Notes: a model not told the origin generated them from the sequence alone. Positions 1 through 12,948 are shown, counted from the first letter of the stretch. The stretch: DNA of 64,000 bases from Daedaleopsis sinensis (GCA_033807695.1 CM066304.1:2170001-2234000); one strand, 5' to 3'. Numbers and translations are program-made.

Positions 1-2960
1 CAGTGCCGCGGCCGGCGCAGGCCCGCCCTGGATTGACGAGACTCGGGTGGCGAGCAAGTGAATCAGGGCCTGGAGGACGATTTGAATCGGGCTGAGATGG
101 TGGATCCATGTGCATGATCCGGCGCCGCTAAGAGCACTTAGTGCGCCCGGGCAAACCTCGGTCGTTGTCGTCACTGTCACGCACAAGCAATGAGCACTGA
201 GCATTGCATGGCGCGCCGCGCTAGCTCCAGCCACCGAGGCGGATAGATATTAGAAACACCACAGAGAACAGTGCGGCTCCGCCGTTGCGCGACATTGAGC
301 TCGAGGCGCTACCGGGGAGCACACGGGCATGTCGGGCATGGCGGCGTGGCGGCGGGCGGCGGGCGACGAGCACGAGGTTGCGGAAGCGGAAGCGGAATCG
401 AGATACTGTAACTGTATTCATACCGATCGGATTCGAGTCCTCCTGGTCGGCCGTCGCGTGACTTTGAGCCCGGACGACTCGGATTCGGAAAGTGGCAAGT
501 GCAGGGCTGAGGGGCGCCACGCCCGGGGGCGCGAGCACGAGGCTAGCAATCACCAGCTGCGGCTGGACGCGGCCCCGGAGTCGGGAGCTGACGTTGACGC
601 GTTGACGAGCTGCGGGACCGGGTTAGTCACTACTCAGTACCAGTGCAGTATGGGGATAAGTTAACGTGCGTGATTCTAAACCGCTGCGCCGTCACCGTCA
701 CGGGACTCGAGGAGCGGTGCGCCGAGCGAGGCGGGGCGCGCAGATCACCCAAAGTTGCGTGCGTGCGCGGTCGAGGTCGAGGTCGAGCGAGCGACAGCTG
801 CAGGGCCGAGGAGTGGGAAGTGTTGCGTAGGGGGCACGCTAGAAGCGTCGTCGTCGAGCCGCCGGGCCGCCGGTGCATCTGGATATCCTGCAATATTTCA
901 AGTTGCGCTGGATGGGCAGGGTCGTGGCGGCGATGCGGCGGGATCGCCATCGTCGTTCATGTTGGACGTGCGTGCAAGAAATGTAGAAGTGAAATACTAA
1001 GGCAACTTAGGCTTGTCGGCGACGGGACGGCGAGCGCTGTCCAGCCTTGGATATGCAATTTCGGTGGTCACGCAGGTGCATGCAGGGTTAGTGCCGGCGC
1101 CTGTGCACGGACGCGGAACCACTATATTTCGGATGACGGAGGGAGCGCACAAGTCCGTCATGATAGCACTAAGCACCCGGCGTCCGCGACGATGCATGCG
1201 ACGCTGATACTTACACAGCGTCGTACTAGTAGCACATGCGGGGTCCGCAGTAAGCGAGTAGTAGGAGCTTCCATGGGTGTGCTCGGAGTCGGACGAGGGA
1301 AGGAGGGAGAGGGGAGCGCCTGGACGCCACATTAATTATGGGAGGAGGAGGTTGGACAGCGAAAGTCGACGTCGAGACCCTGCTGCGTCTGCTGTGCGCG
1401 CAGCGCCCAAGCAAGGGTTCCGAGCCTCTCGGCCGAGCAAGGGTGCAGGGGTGGTTGCAGCGGCACCCCGATCAGGCATAGGGCGGGCCGCGGAGGGAGT
1501 GACAGTCGGCGTGACAGCGGGGATAGGTCAGGGATAGGTGGTCGAGAGCAAACGCTAGGGGGGAGAGAAAAGGCGAGAAATCCCACCGAAAATCTCCCAG
1601 GATATTAATATTGATGTTCGGGATCAGAAGGGCGGGCGGGCTAGCCCCGTCAGGCCTTCAGGCTGTCGCTCGACGCTCGCTGCGCGTGATGATGGTGCGG
1701 GCCCGAGAGGGCGCGCCGAGCGTAAGCCAAGGGTCCACGGTCGAATTCGGAAAAGGACAAGGCCCGCTGGGGTCTGTTGGGAGTCTAGTCTAGTAGAGGT
1801 GATGGAGCGGCCAGGAGAGCGCGGTGTCTGTGTACCGCACAACACAGGCGCCACAGTCACTGGTCAGGCGGAGACGGGGATATGGATTGATGCATGATGA
1901 TTGCACCCGAGTCTCGAGAGTAGCAAAGGCCAAGGCCAGAGGGCAGCGGCGAATGTGAATGTGAGGACGCGATGACTCACCGGTAGCACTAGCACTGCCT
2001 GCAGCGGCACTGGCGGCTCGACTGCGTACACGCGACAGATGCCGCAAGGTCGGGAGGGATTTGGCGCAACGTCGGGTGGCGGGCGGAGAGGAGCACCGCG
2101 GCGGCCGCCAGCGAGTCAGAGTCAGAGTCAGATATCGTACTTAGCGCGGCCGGATTAGGCGGGGCCGCGGCAAGTTGCAACGCGCGCCTGAACGCGGGTG
2201 CGATCTCAAATCGGATCTGCGTGACGCAGGCGCATGTGGGCGGGCGTGACAGGCCCGGAATGGCAAAATTGCGCGGACAGAGATGTGGCTCGCCTTGGAT
2301 CGCGCAGCTGACTCCGGATCCGCGGCGGCGTTGCCATCTTCGGCGTGGGGGCGGCCCCGCCGCCACCAGTCACGACGGCTGTAGCCTGTGGGGGGCCACG
2401 CCTGCCGCACTCGTCCATGGACGAGGGACGGCGCTGGCCATTTGGGACATGTCGTGCGGGTGTAGACGGTGTGCGTCGGGCGATGACGTCGTCCCGCCGC
2501 GCGGTACCGCATGGGGGTAGCCTGAGTGAGTGCTTAGTCTGCGAACACGTTCCCGCGCACCCGCTTTTCGTCTTGAGCCTGAGGGGGAAACACGAGGCGA
2601 GTCTACCGAGTCGTGCATGGCTATTTGGGACTTAACCCACCGTTGACTATGATGACGAGACACTTGGCGTCGAGGCTCGAGCAGTGATTGCTGCGGACAG
2701 TCGACGGTGATCTGCATATTTACGCGAGGACGTGCTGAGCGATCGCGCCCTAATACCGATACCGGTTATGCCGGTGTGGTCCATCACACAGCAATTCACT
2801 GTCCAGGGATGGACACACCGTGGACCGTGGTTGGCTTCGGGGCTTGATGTGATCGCACGCATGTGCGACGAGCTCGAGGATGACCGAAGGAACGACGTCA
2901 GCCCGCCGACCCTGGGCGAACTAGGTAGCAGTAAGTGCTAGTTTGTCTACAGGAGCCTGG

Positions 2961-2994
2961 TCAACGTTCAACGTTCAGCGTTCAGCGTTCAGCC
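2961..2994. repeat. Heptamer array (GTTCAAC/GTTCAGC type)
   Basis: About five degenerate copies of a 7-bp unit (TCAACGT, TCAGCGT) follow one another. It is one of several arrays in the gene-poor island that share the 7-bp period but not the unit sequence. Confidence 0.75.
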
Positions 2995-3360
2995 ACCGTG
3001 ACGACCGCGCCCGCACAGTAAGCAGCTGAAGCTTAAGTAGCGGCGGGCGGACTCCGAGGACGAGTCCGAGGCGGAGGACTCGGAGACTCGGAGAGCACTG
3101 GTGTGACTTTGCCTTCAAGTTCGCTCAGCCAGACTACACTTCCAGCTCCATTACGCTGTCACATAAACTCTGGCGGCCACGCTGTGGCTAGCAGACCCGT
3201 TGCAACGGGCACGGGTGGCAGCTGGGAGGACCGACTCGGACTGACGCACGTTACGCACGTCCCCCGATGCCCACGGCGACCGCCAGTGCCAGCATATCTC
3301 CGGAAGAAGGGCGTCGACGGTAAGCACAGTCAGCGTGCCAGTGGCCAAACGTGACGTGGA

Positions 3361-3392
3361 CAATCTTCAATCTTCAATCTTCAATTCTCAAC
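3361..3392. repeat. Heptamer array (TCAATCT)
   Basis: Three to four direct copies of the 7-bp unit TCAATCT, the last degenerate (TCAATTC), stand directly in tandem. Confidence 0.75.
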
Positions 3393-5102
3393 CTTGTCCG
3401 AGTCCACGCGTCACGGTGCGCACGGGCGCGAGAACCCCGACTCGGACTCGCTTGAAGGAGGGCCCCACCCCCTGCGTCATCGGCTGGGACGCAGGGCCTT
3501 CTAGCAGCCTCGGCTACGCGCAGAATCTCGGCGCGGGGCGCGGCTTCCCACTGGCACAGCGCGTGCGAACAGGCGCAGGATCAGGAAGGGCACAAACCGC
3601 TGCTGCTGCGGCCGTGCGTTGTGCGTTGTGTTGTGTTGCGTCATATGTCAGTACGCAGTGCGAGCCTCGGGAACACTGACGCGGACGTGCGTGCGGGCAT
3701 GGACAAGCGATGTATGTGTGCCGAGACGGCGTAAGCTGCAACTTGCAACCTGCCAGTGGAGCGTGAAGCTGAGCGCCGAAGGTTGGAGGACGAGAATTTG
3801 GGTAGCGTTGCGGACGGGTATGGACAAGAGACTCGCGGGTCGGACGGCGGACGGCGGAACGCCCTGCGCGGACGCGGACGCGGAAGGCTTCTGGGACTCG
3901 GGAGAAGCACGGGTGGAGAGGGTGACGGCCCCCGACGCTTCGACGCCTGCCGCGGCCCAGATCAGGTCCCTCAAAGATGCTGCCAGTACCAGTGCCTTGG
4001 CCGACGCGGGGCTCGCAGCTGCGAAGCCCGAGGAACGAGGAACGAGGACCGAGGGCGGCCAACTTGGCGAGCGCAGTGCGCGCGTCCGTGTGCAGACAGT
4101 CAGTCGTCCGATTCAGCGTGTGGGCCCGGCTCCCGATGCATGGCACCGTGCGAGGGTTCAAGCTCAAGTTGTGTGACCGCGGGGAGCCTGTAGAGCAAGC
4201 TTCAGCGACGTCGACGTACGTACGGGGGTAGTTCCATGGCAGCGCCGAATTTGAGCGGACGGAGGCCGCGGAAGGCAGGGCGGTTGACCGTCTGGGTCGA
4301 GCGCGGACGTGGCAGTCCGGGTGGAAGGGCCGAGGTGCGTGAGGGAGCTGGCGGGCGTGGCAAGCGTCGTCGACGCGGGTGGGGCACGAAGACGCAGACT
4401 CGAAGGCGGCGGTGCGGGGAAGAAGGGGTGCCTGTCGCGCGCTGCACTAGCGGGGGACCGCGCCTGCCCAGCGTGCGCGGGCGTTCGGGGGACCTGGCCG
4501 GAGCCCCGCGTTCGCAGCTGGCGTGGGGGCATGCGGGGGGCGCGTGACTGCCGTGGATGTCGATGACGGCGGGAGCATGGGCGCGGGGGCTGGGAAAGGG
4601 AAGGCGGACGCAAATAGGCTTTGAATTTGGGGGGTCGTGCAGGGTCGTGCCCACGCTCGTCCGGGCTCTGCACGCACGAGTTCGCTCGTGACGTCGACGG
4701 GCGTCGGCGCGCCTCCGACATGCACCGTGATGCGTGACGGGCGGCGCTGCATGTGCATGATGCTCGGACGCGCCAGTGAGCGGGGTCGGACGCGTGCGCA
4801 TGCACGTCATCGCGGTGCGCACCCGTACGCCGCCCGACAGTGCAAATCCTGTATGATGCATGGGCAGCTGCTGACGTCGGAGCGCGAGCGCGAGCGCGCG
4901 CCAGTGCTAGTGCCGCACCGTGACCTGGTGCACGCTCGGCGCGCGAGTCTGGTGCTCGGATGTCCGTGTCAGCGTGCGCGAGGCGCCGTACGTCGAGGGG
5001 GACTCGGACCGATGCCCGATGCCCAGTGCGCGTGCCACTCGTATGACGACGCGCGAAGGGGGTCCTGGCTGCGGCCTGCGGGGTTAACGCGACCGTCGCG
5101 CT

Positions 5103-5123
5103 GGGGCGGGGGCGGGGGCGGGG
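5103..5123 (+). other. G-quadruplex motif
   Basis: Four runs of four or five G separated by single C bases fit the G-quadruplex pattern with one-base loops. No gene is supported nearby, so no regulatory role can be assigned. Confidence 0.6.
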
Positions 5124-5847
5124 TTAGTTACTTGTACTTGTACTGTTGTGAGAGGTTATGCGAGACGGCCTGGCGACCGGCAAGCCCCAGCCCCAGCCAC
5201 CCCAGGACAAAGGCGGACTCAGCGTGCGGGTCGGCTGGGGCTGCGTGCGGAGTCGGCGGGTGCGCTCGCGGAAGCAAACTTCTGGCCCCGGAGTCGGACG
5301 TGCGGGGGATCTCCGGCGCGATGGGCTCGCACGGGGCTCGGGCTCGGCTGGTCGCAAGGGACGACGGGTCGCGGAAGGGGTTGCGTTGTACATGGCTCTG
5401 GCTCTGAACTCACCCCGCCTCGAAACGGGGGCGCAATCGCAATCGCAATCGCAGACGGGTGCGTGAGGCGTGCGCGAAGATCGCCTCGGACCGCGCGCGT
5501 TCGACTTGTTGTGTGCGGGAATCCAGCTGCCAGTGCTTAGGCGGACGAGCGGCGTGCGTGACAGACTCGGATCCGGAAGTTCAAAACGCGGGGCGTCGAC
5601 GCGTCAACGCGTCACAGAATTCGGCCGTCCGCGTCGACGTCTCGACGACGGACTGGGACGAGCTCGAGGTCGATCGCGTGCGCTGAGGCCGGAGACGAAC
5701 GTTAACGCGGACGTGCCTCGCCCCCGCACAGACCGGAGGCGCGCGCGGCACAGAGCTCGGACTCGGACTTGCGAATATTAATGGCTTACCGTACGTGTCA
5801 CAGGCAGTCGGGTCGGGGGTCGTCGAAACGTCACGGTTGGCGTGGAC

Positions 5848-5885
5848 GTCCGTGTCCGTGTCCGTGTTCGTGTCCGTGTCCGTGG
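5848..5885. repeat. Hexamer array (GTCCGT)
   Basis: Six tandem copies of a 6-bp unit GTCCGT, one with a single substitution (GTTCGT). It is a simple-sequence array inside the gene-poor region. Confidence 0.75.
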
Positions 5886-6029
5886 CCGACGGCGATCGCA
5901 CCCGACGACTGCGACGGCGCGAGTGCGGATGCGAGAGCGAGTGTGCGAGCGCGGCCCCGGGGGACGGCGCGCGCGGGGAGACGAGCGTGCGTGCGTGCGT
6001 GCGTGCATTGATCATGCTATGGATCATGA

Positions 6030-6120
6030 CATTGAGCATTGAGTACTGAGTACTGAGTACTGAATGTTGAATGCCGAATGCCGAATACCGAATACCGAGC
6101 ACAGAATACCGAAGAACGAA
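6030..6120. repeat. Long degenerate heptamer array
   Basis: About 90 bases are built from 7-bp steps that drift in sequence: GAGTACT copies grade into GAATGTT, then GAATGCC, then GAATACC. The period stays at seven while the unit changes, which suggests stepwise duplication with mutation. It is the longest of the heptamer arrays seen here. Confidence 0.7.
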
Positions 6121-8282
6121 GACGAGGAGCGAGGAGCGAAGACGTTGGATCGATCGAGGGCCCGGGGGCCTGCAAGGTAATTCAGCGACGTCGTGCACCT
6201 ACAGCTGCAGCTGCAGCTTTTCTGGGGTCGAGAGTCGACTACTGTGACATGCACGGACGCGGAGAAGGAGAAGCGAAGGAGAAGGAGGGAGAAGGACACG
6301 GACCAGGAGAAGGGGGTCGCGCTCGGGACGGACTCCGCGCGCGCGCCCCCTCCCCCTCCCCCGCGTCCGTCGACGTCGACGTCTCACACGTATTGACGTC
6401 GACCTGGACCCTGCAAGACTCAAGTCTGCGCCATCGTCAGACTCTTCCGCTAATCCGTTCTGCCGTTCTGCCGCGGACGGGTCAGGCACTGCGGGCGGCA
6501 GGGTAGATACTAGACGCGCGATCGCTGGCTCGGGAGCTACGCGAGTCGGTCCTCGGGGCGCGAGCCTGTCTGACGGCGAGCGCGAGAGGCTCTGGATCCT
6601 CGAAGAGAAGTACTGGATCGGCTCAGTACTATACGTATACGTAGCTGTAGTCAGTCTTCGCTAGTCAGTACTCAGTGGTACTTACAGTCGGTGGGCACGG
6701 TCACGGTGCAGCCGCTAGTCCGTGTACGTATGCCGAGTGCTAGTGACTGTCGACAGGCACGCGTACGGCGGTCAGCTGCAGGCAAGCAGTAAGTAAGTAT
6801 GTAGTAAGTAGCGGCGTGCCGTGCGCGGTGCCCCTGGAGCTGGAGCTGGAAGATGTCGCGCGCGGCTGGCCATGTCATGATCATGATCATGTCACGACCG
6901 GGACCCACTCCCCAGCTGGCTGCCTGAGCCTCGTGTTCACTGTCCTCGAGTGGGATCATGACACGCTTCGAGATCCCGATTCCCAGGGCCCTGCAGCCTA
7001 AGGAGAAGAGAGCACCGAGCTCGAGCGCAGAAGATGGATGGACATGCACAGTGACATGTCTGGATCTCCCCTGCCCCCGCGCCCGCGCCCGCCCGTGCGA
7101 TCGAAGGCCTTCAAGAGTTCGGATTCGAATGGGAATGGGGTCGCTGACGAGTCACGACGTCGCGACTCGGCCGTCGGAGGAGCCACTGTGGCCAGCTGAG
7201 GGCGAGGGCGTCGGGCACACTCACATTGACAGCACAGCGCTGCTCGCTTCGGCGCCAGTGAAACACGATCGGCCCTGCGACCCTGGCCGCGGCAGCGGCA
7301 GCGCTGCCCGGGCGCACACAAACCACGCAATTGAACGCGCTCCGCACTCCGACTCCGCTCCCTGCAGTTCTGCTCCATGCCGTTCTGCTAACCATGCACA
7401 CGCGGCACTCGCTCGCGCTCGCACGCGCACGCGCACACGGACACGGATACGGGGTGTTCTATAGCTATGCATTGCTGCGCATCTATGTAGTGTTAACTGT
7501 GAACTGTGGTACATGTGTAGCGTACATGCGCGCGCGCGCGGCTGGTTATATGCGATATGGATAGGGGCGGACTATGCATGAGGGGGCGGGGGGCGGGACT
7601 GTGTGCGGCGGACCGGAGCCAAGTATGCGGGCAAAAAGTGGAAGGGGAAGTGCAAGTGGTATGGGCGTCGTTCGGAGGACAAGCAGCGAAGAAGAAGAAT
7701 AGGAAGCGAAACGACGCACACGGCGGAGCGGGTAATCAATCTGGAGCAACGGGCCTATATCAGGGACACCACCGACTGCGATTTTTCGGGCCTCCGGGCG
7801 TGCGGGAGAAGGGCAGAGTGCGAGAACGAGGGGCGTGCAGAGGCGGTATGAACGAGCGGTGGTATGTGGCAGACGATGGGGAGAGCAGGCGAATGAACGT
7901 TTTGGGAACGTGTGCGGGGCGTGGATGCGTGGAGGGGGGCGGTGGTCAGAAGACGCCAGGGAGTGGGGGTGATGGGCTATGTGCGAGTCCGTATGCGATG
8001 GTAGAGAGCGAGGCGTCGTCTTTTGCTGGTCCGTGCCGGCGGGCGAAGAGCGAGAGCGTGTGTGGGGGAGACGGGTGCGGGTGGACCGTGGGGCGTTGCC
8101 GCGCGAGGCGGCGCCGGCGGGGGGATTGGATTCTTATTTGCCAATCCCAGGGGCGAGAGCGAAGAAAACAGAGCAGGAGGCGGAGCGGCGAGTGATAAAT
8201 ACTGTACAGAACGCGCGGCGGACGGCGTGGTCTATGTCGGGTGTGCGAGAGGTGGTGCGGAACAACGGGGGCATGGCGGTGA

Positions 8283-9302
8283 TCATGAGGCGAGACGCGA
8301 AGTCTTGCGACCACGCGTCCGGTATGCGGGGTGCTCCTCGACCGCTGTTCGCCGGTTGTTCGTCGTCCCAGGCTGGGCGTTTTCCTTGGCCGCGGTCCGT
8401 GCTCCTGCGTCCTTGCGCTTGATCGTCGAGTACTGCTCGGGCATCACGAAGAACGAGGGTGGGGATGCGGGCCGTCGCACCTTGCGACCCGAGATCGACG
8501 CCGAGTCGTCGACGATGTGCACCGTGTCCTTGCGGGTCAGGGTGCTCGACCGAGTAGCCTCCTTGTGAGAAGGCGAAGACACGGTCCAAGCCCTGAGCTG
8601 GGCCTTAAGGCCGCCGAGAAAGTTCTGCGAGCGGTGGATGGGGGCGTCGCGGATCGAGTCGATTTCTGAGCCGCTCGCGGGAGTCACGACCGAGTAGGAA
8701 GACGAGCCGGTCGTGAGAGAGACCATGCTCGTAGATTGAACGGAAGTCGAGTCCCGGGAGAGCGATGGGAGGGACTGTTGCGGGGTGAGGATGGGGCGCG
8801 AGGGCTCCGCAGGAGCGGGCTGCGCGCGGGACATGCAGAGGGAAGGCTTGACGGGGCGACGGGGTTGGAGGAGAAGTTTCGGCTTAAGGGTGCCGGAGTG
8901 GGGCTCCTCGAAATCTGAGGGCATACCTGAGGGGACGGACTGTGCCCATGCGCGGATCCGCGCGTCGCCGCCGTGTGCGACCCATGCGTTTCGGGTGGGG
9001 GACGGGAGATGCTCATCGAGCGTGTACTCGTCGTAGTGGTAGTGGTGGGGCAGGTCGTCTTCGTCGTCGTCGAAAAGAGAGTCCCGATCGGCGGGGACGA
9101 AGGAGGAGAGGGTGGGATGAGAGGGAAGAGCCGATGTCGAAGGCCGATCCGAGTTCAAGCAGGTTTGAGAGCAGTACGGAGTGCAGACCTCCTGGAAGGA
9201 AGAGTTAAGGGATGATTGGCGGGAGCAGGGGGGAGAAGGGGCGCGTACCAATTCGATGTGACAGCCGCAAGCCAAACACCAGTTCAAGTCGAGGGCGTCC
9301 AT
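8283..9302 (-). CDS. Ecl1-family cysteine-rich protein (life-span/stress regulator type)
   Basis: The N-terminus reads MDALDLNWCLACGCHI, followed by a second cysteine pair in PYCSQTCLNSD. This short DxxWCxxC...YCSxxC pattern is the hallmark of small fungal Ecl1-type proteins, which in fission yeast affect chronological life span and stress survival, probably by binding zinc. The rest is a Ser/Pro/Thr-rich, probably disordered tail with an acidic stretch (DDDEDDLPHHYHYDEY) and no other domain. The open frame can be read without interruption (339 codons). However, a perfect intron signature at 9,192-9,248 (GTACGC donor, CTTAAC branch-like site, CAG acceptor, 57 nt) lies between the two cysteine pairs, and its removal gives a 320-residue protein that brings them close together as in the family. 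It is the only convincing gene in the first 18.7 kb. The family call rests on the cysteine motif; the function is inferred. Confidence 0.7.
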   Translation of the reverse strand: MDALDLNWCLACGCHIELVRAPSPPCSRQSSLNSSFQEVCTPYCSQTCLNSDRPSTSALPSHPTLSSFVPADRDSLFDDDEDDLPHHYHYDEYTLDEHLPSPTRNAWVAHGGDARIRAWAQSVPSGMPSDFEEPHSGTLKPKLLLQPRRPVKPSLCMSRAQPAPAEPSRPILTPQQSLPSLSRDSTSVQSTSMVSLTTGSSSYSVVTPASGSEIDSIRDAPIHRSQNFLGGLKAQLRAWTVSSPSHKEATRSSTLTRKDTVHIVDDSASISGRKVRRPASPPSFFVMPEQYSTIKRKDAGARTAAKENAQPGTTNNRRTAVEEHPAYRTRGRKTSRLAS

Positions 9303-11765
9303 GATTGATGTGGTGGGACGGGGGAGGAGGGTATGTTGTGAGGGAGGGCGTGCTTGAGGGGAGAGACGAGTCGAGAAGCGGGCGAGGAGGAGTGATTATA
9401 AGCTGGGAGGACGAGCAGTCCACGACCCGACGGACTGGCACCAGATCGCGCATGCGATCTGGCTGCATTTAATTATTTTCGGGGTTTCTGGGTCTAGTCC
9501 TGATCTGGACGAGGTAGGCGAGGGTCACAGAGGAGTCACAGGTGGTCACAGAGCCGAATCTGGAGGATGGGGGTCCCTGAGAAGATGGTCGCATCTCGCA
9601 CTGTCACTCCGCCGCCCAAATTCCCACCAGCGTTTGGCCAGCGTCTGGCCTGCGAGCGTCCGAGCAGGCTAGTCGTCGGCCAGAGACAGCCAGACGGTGC
9701 CCCCCATCCGTGTTTGCCCGCACGGCTCCTGGATATGACTCTGGGGAGCTCAGAGGAAGTGCAGCAGCCGCATGCGCCTCGGTGGTAGAGATACGCGTGT
9801 TGGCTACGAACGTCATCATGTATTCCTGGTCGGAACTCTATCAGCAGTCCGCCGAGTGCAGAGTGCGAGATTCGGACAGTGTGTTCGCACTGCTGGCCAC
9901 TTCTCGCGTGTCCGCCCACTGATTGCCCTTCGCCAGCCCTGCCGCTTCGTGCGCGCGGTCCTCGAGAGCAGCGGGCCCGTTGTGGTCTGCGTTGGGGCGA
10001 CAATAGCGGGCGCGCTCGTCGTCGCTCGATACGGCGTACAATAGGTCGTTGTACTCTGGGAGATTAGCGAATGCGCCCGATACCCGACGTCGCTGCCGCG
10101 CTTGGAACGCCCGCCTCTGTGCCGGCGGCGGAAGCCGCCATGTTTCCTGATATGGCGAATGAGTGGAGGGGCGGCATGAGTCATCCAGGGGGGGCCGGAT
10201 AAGGCAGAGACGTGGACGCGCCCGCCGCGTGCGCCAGCGTCTTCGCAGTGTGGCCAGGCCCGGCCAGTCTGTGTCCATCTGTGGGAGGTTGCTCGCGAGT
10301 CGCAGCCTCGCAGGTGCTCGCAGCCATCTCTTCCTCGCTCGCAGCCACGCCGAGGCCACGCCAGGGCCACATCCCCTCCTGCATCCCATGGCGCCATCGA
10401 CTCCCACTCGGACGCATATCGTAACGGCCAGGATTCGCAATCAGATCCCTCCCTCCAGGACACAACAAATCTCGCTTGCTATCCATGTCGAGTCGACATT
10501 TTGTCGACAACTCACAACTGCGACGCCCTCTGTCCACATCTGGCCATAGCACGCCGTGCGTTCCCTGGCCGCCAGGGTCTCCCTCGGTTAGTGGCGAGGA
10601 GCTGACAGTGTGCGCGGATGTGGATGGCGTTGTTCGCGTGGAGACGCGGTCCCAGTCCGAGTCTCTCGCATATGCAATGCACTCTATGCAACGCATAACG
10701 TACAGCGGGGGCCCTTGCTGTGCGTCTCCCAGCAATCAATGCGTGCGACAGACAGGTGCGCCCAACATATCCGCAGCTTCGCCGAAGCGAATTCGAACCC
10801 TGGAGCTACTACTCTTCGACGTCCGCACTCACTTATCTGCATATCGCTCCGCATATGGCGAGAGCTGAGCGCACCCCGTGCGCACGCTTCCCAACGCTAA
10901 TACAGCAAATTTCCGCGACATTCCGAGTGCAGTGACAAGCTGACAGCTCCGGGTCCTTGGTTCGAACCGTACGCGCAGATATCTGCGTGCAGTACGTACT
11001 CAATGCGGATCAGCATAGCCCGCTCCCAGCCCTACCACGGCCAGTCTGAGTCTCCCGCTGTGCACCCCTCCACCGTGACCGCGCCAGCCACAGCGGTAGC
11101 CTTAGCTACAGTGCACATTGCACACGCCGTACTCCCCCCGGGCGTGCTTATCGTCGACAGCCTCGAGCATCCTCGACGTCCCACTGACCAGTTGTATCTC
11201 CAGATAGCCGCGGTGGGGCCCAGGGCACTCCTAGCGGGCAGTGGCTGCACAGTACTGGTAGCCCCCGGTGAGGGCATGCTCCTACTGCTACTGCTAGTGC
11301 GTCCGCGATACGCGCGAGCGTAAGCATGCGGCGTTCGACTTCGCCCTCGCCCGGAGCTCACAGCAGGCTTTCAATTGCACGGGTCCCCTGATCCCCCCTG
11401 CCCGCTTTGGGCGCGCGAGGATCCAGTGGCAGGAGCCAGGAAAGCGAAAGCTTAGCTTACGGCAGCCGCCTTCCCCCTTCCCCCCAATACCATCGCCGGG
11501 TTCAGCTCCAGCTTCAGATCGCAGACAGAGACTTCTCGCGGACGCGGACGGTCCCACCGTCTGCCGCCTGGGGCTTCGCGTCCCCTGGGTGTGGCCGTAG
11601 CAGACGCGGACGCGGACGCGGGCTCCCTCCGAGTCTGAGTCTGAGTACTGAGTCTTGAAAGCTTGAGACTCCTCTCCCTCGGGCCACGGCACCCCCTCCT
11701 CGTTCCCGTTTGCGTTTGCGTTTCCGCGCCGGCCGGGAACGCGCGTTTGGAGACTTGGTTGTTGT

Positions 11766-11826
11766 ACTTAGCACTTAGCACTTAGACTCAGATGGGGACG
11801 CAGACGGGGACGGGGACGGGGACGGG
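11766..11826. repeat. Heptamer array followed by GGGGAC hexamers
   Basis: Three copies of the 7-bp unit ACTTAGC (11,766-11,786) are followed at once by GGGGAC hexamer repeats (about 11,794-11,826). The G-runs there also fit a G-quadruplex. The two repeat classes typical of this island are thus found side by side. Confidence 0.7.
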
Positions 11827-12362
11827 CGTGCGGCTCCCCTTGTAGCCACGGTCGCTGCGAGGGCGCGCTGCCGTGTAGCTTAAATATATCGATATCTGCG
11901 TGCCCGTCGCCCAGGGGCGCCACCTGCAGCTGCACCTGTGCGATTTGTAGAAAAAGAAAGAAACACGGACACCTCTATGGTACTTGCTAGCACGGACAGG
12001 ATGCGGCGTCGTGTGCCCGACGTATGTCCGCGCGCGCGCCGTCGCCGTTCGCGATGCACGCTGATACTTTGATATTCAAACGCCGATGCAGGTGGCAGAT
12101 GCAGAGCGGACAGTGCCCGCCGCCGGTGTTCTCCAGAGGGCCCGGGCACGGGCACGATCTGCGGTCGCAGTGGCCACTGACATCCGTCGCAGCTCTCGTG
12201 CGTCGCCCGCCTTCGATGTAAAAGAAGCCAAGTAAGTGTTGTTGCCCGTTGTCATCCCGTCGCGCGGCGCACCTCAAGTGCCCGTGCCCTTGCCCTTGCC
12301 CCCACCCGTGTCAACGCAGACGGGACGAAGTTTTTCCTCCCTCTCGCGGTCTCGCGTTTCTA

Positions 12363-12391
12363 TATTCAATATTCAATATTCGATATTCAAT
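12363..12391. repeat. Heptamer array (ATATTCA)
   Basis: Four copies of ATATTCA or ATTCGAT-like 7-bp units form an AT-rich island in otherwise GC-rich sequence. Confidence 0.75.
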
Positions 12392-12596
12392 TGCGTAGCG
12401 CAGGGCACGGAAGCACCGTCCGTCGACTTGTACGTGCCCGCCCGTTCGGATCCCCCCACACCACACCCCACACCCCCACTGGCGCTGCACGGATATACAC
12501 GGACGCTCCCACTGGCATCCCACTGTAACCGTCACGGGCACGAGGACGGGCACGGGCGACGTCGATGGCGGTCGCTGCTGCACACACATCGGTACA

Positions 12597-12860
12597 TGTG
12601 CATATGCATATGCTGCTGGCGGACATCCCCATCCCCTCCCCTCCCCGTCCAATCCCATCGACCATCGCAGTGCGCGCAGGGCATGGATACTACCATCCGT
12701 CCACCGTCCGCCCGAGACTGAGTCCACGGCGGTGTGTATGTGGCCAACGGGGCGGAAACGTCTGGAACGCCGGCAGAACCATAGCGTGCGCGTGCGCGTG
12801 CGCTCGGGGCATGTGTACATGTACAGTGTACACGCGCACACGCGCACACGGGGCCTCCCT
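12597..12860. other. Alternating purine/pyrimidine segment (Z-DNA prone)
   Basis: The segment holds GTGCATATGCATATGC near 12,598, a run of GCGTGCGCGTGCGCGTGCGC type near 12,785-12,804, and GTGTACATGTACAGTGTACAC with CGCGCACACGCGCACAC near 12,810-12,858. Such alternation is the classic substrate for left-handed DNA. No gene is supported here. Confidence 0.5.
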
Positions 12861-12948
12861 CGCACGGGACGTGTGCTGCGTGCACACTGCACACTGCACG
12901 GGGGCGGCCCCACGGTCACGCGCGCCCCTTCCTCTCCCTCTCGCCTTC

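Larger units (their letters stand above)
1..8282. other. Gene-poor, GC-rich region without a supportable gene
   Basis: Open frames occur on all six frames, as expected in high-GC DNA, but none shows a recognisable domain, plausible codon texture or fungal splice pattern. The frames overlap each other on both strands and are rich in Arg, Ala and Gly. The sequence is instead marked by short tandem arrays of 6-7 bp units (listed separately), repeated CpG words and runs of alternating purine and pyrimidine. The last 700 bases are the downstream flank of the minus-strand gene that ends at 8,283. No transposon coding sequence or terminal repeat was seen. It could be a subtelomeric, pericentromeric or long intergenic segment; the sequence alone does not decide this. 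Confidence 0.6.

Noticed and set aside
6872..6895. Palindromic TGATCATGATCATG run as a possible regulatory or integration site
   Set aside because: Short and of the simple-repeat type common in this island; nothing nearby indicates a function.
10790..10970. tRNA T-arm-like sites (TTCGAAC) near 10,797 and 10,960
   Set aside because: Flanking bases do not pair as T-stems, and no acceptor or anticodon arm could be folded.
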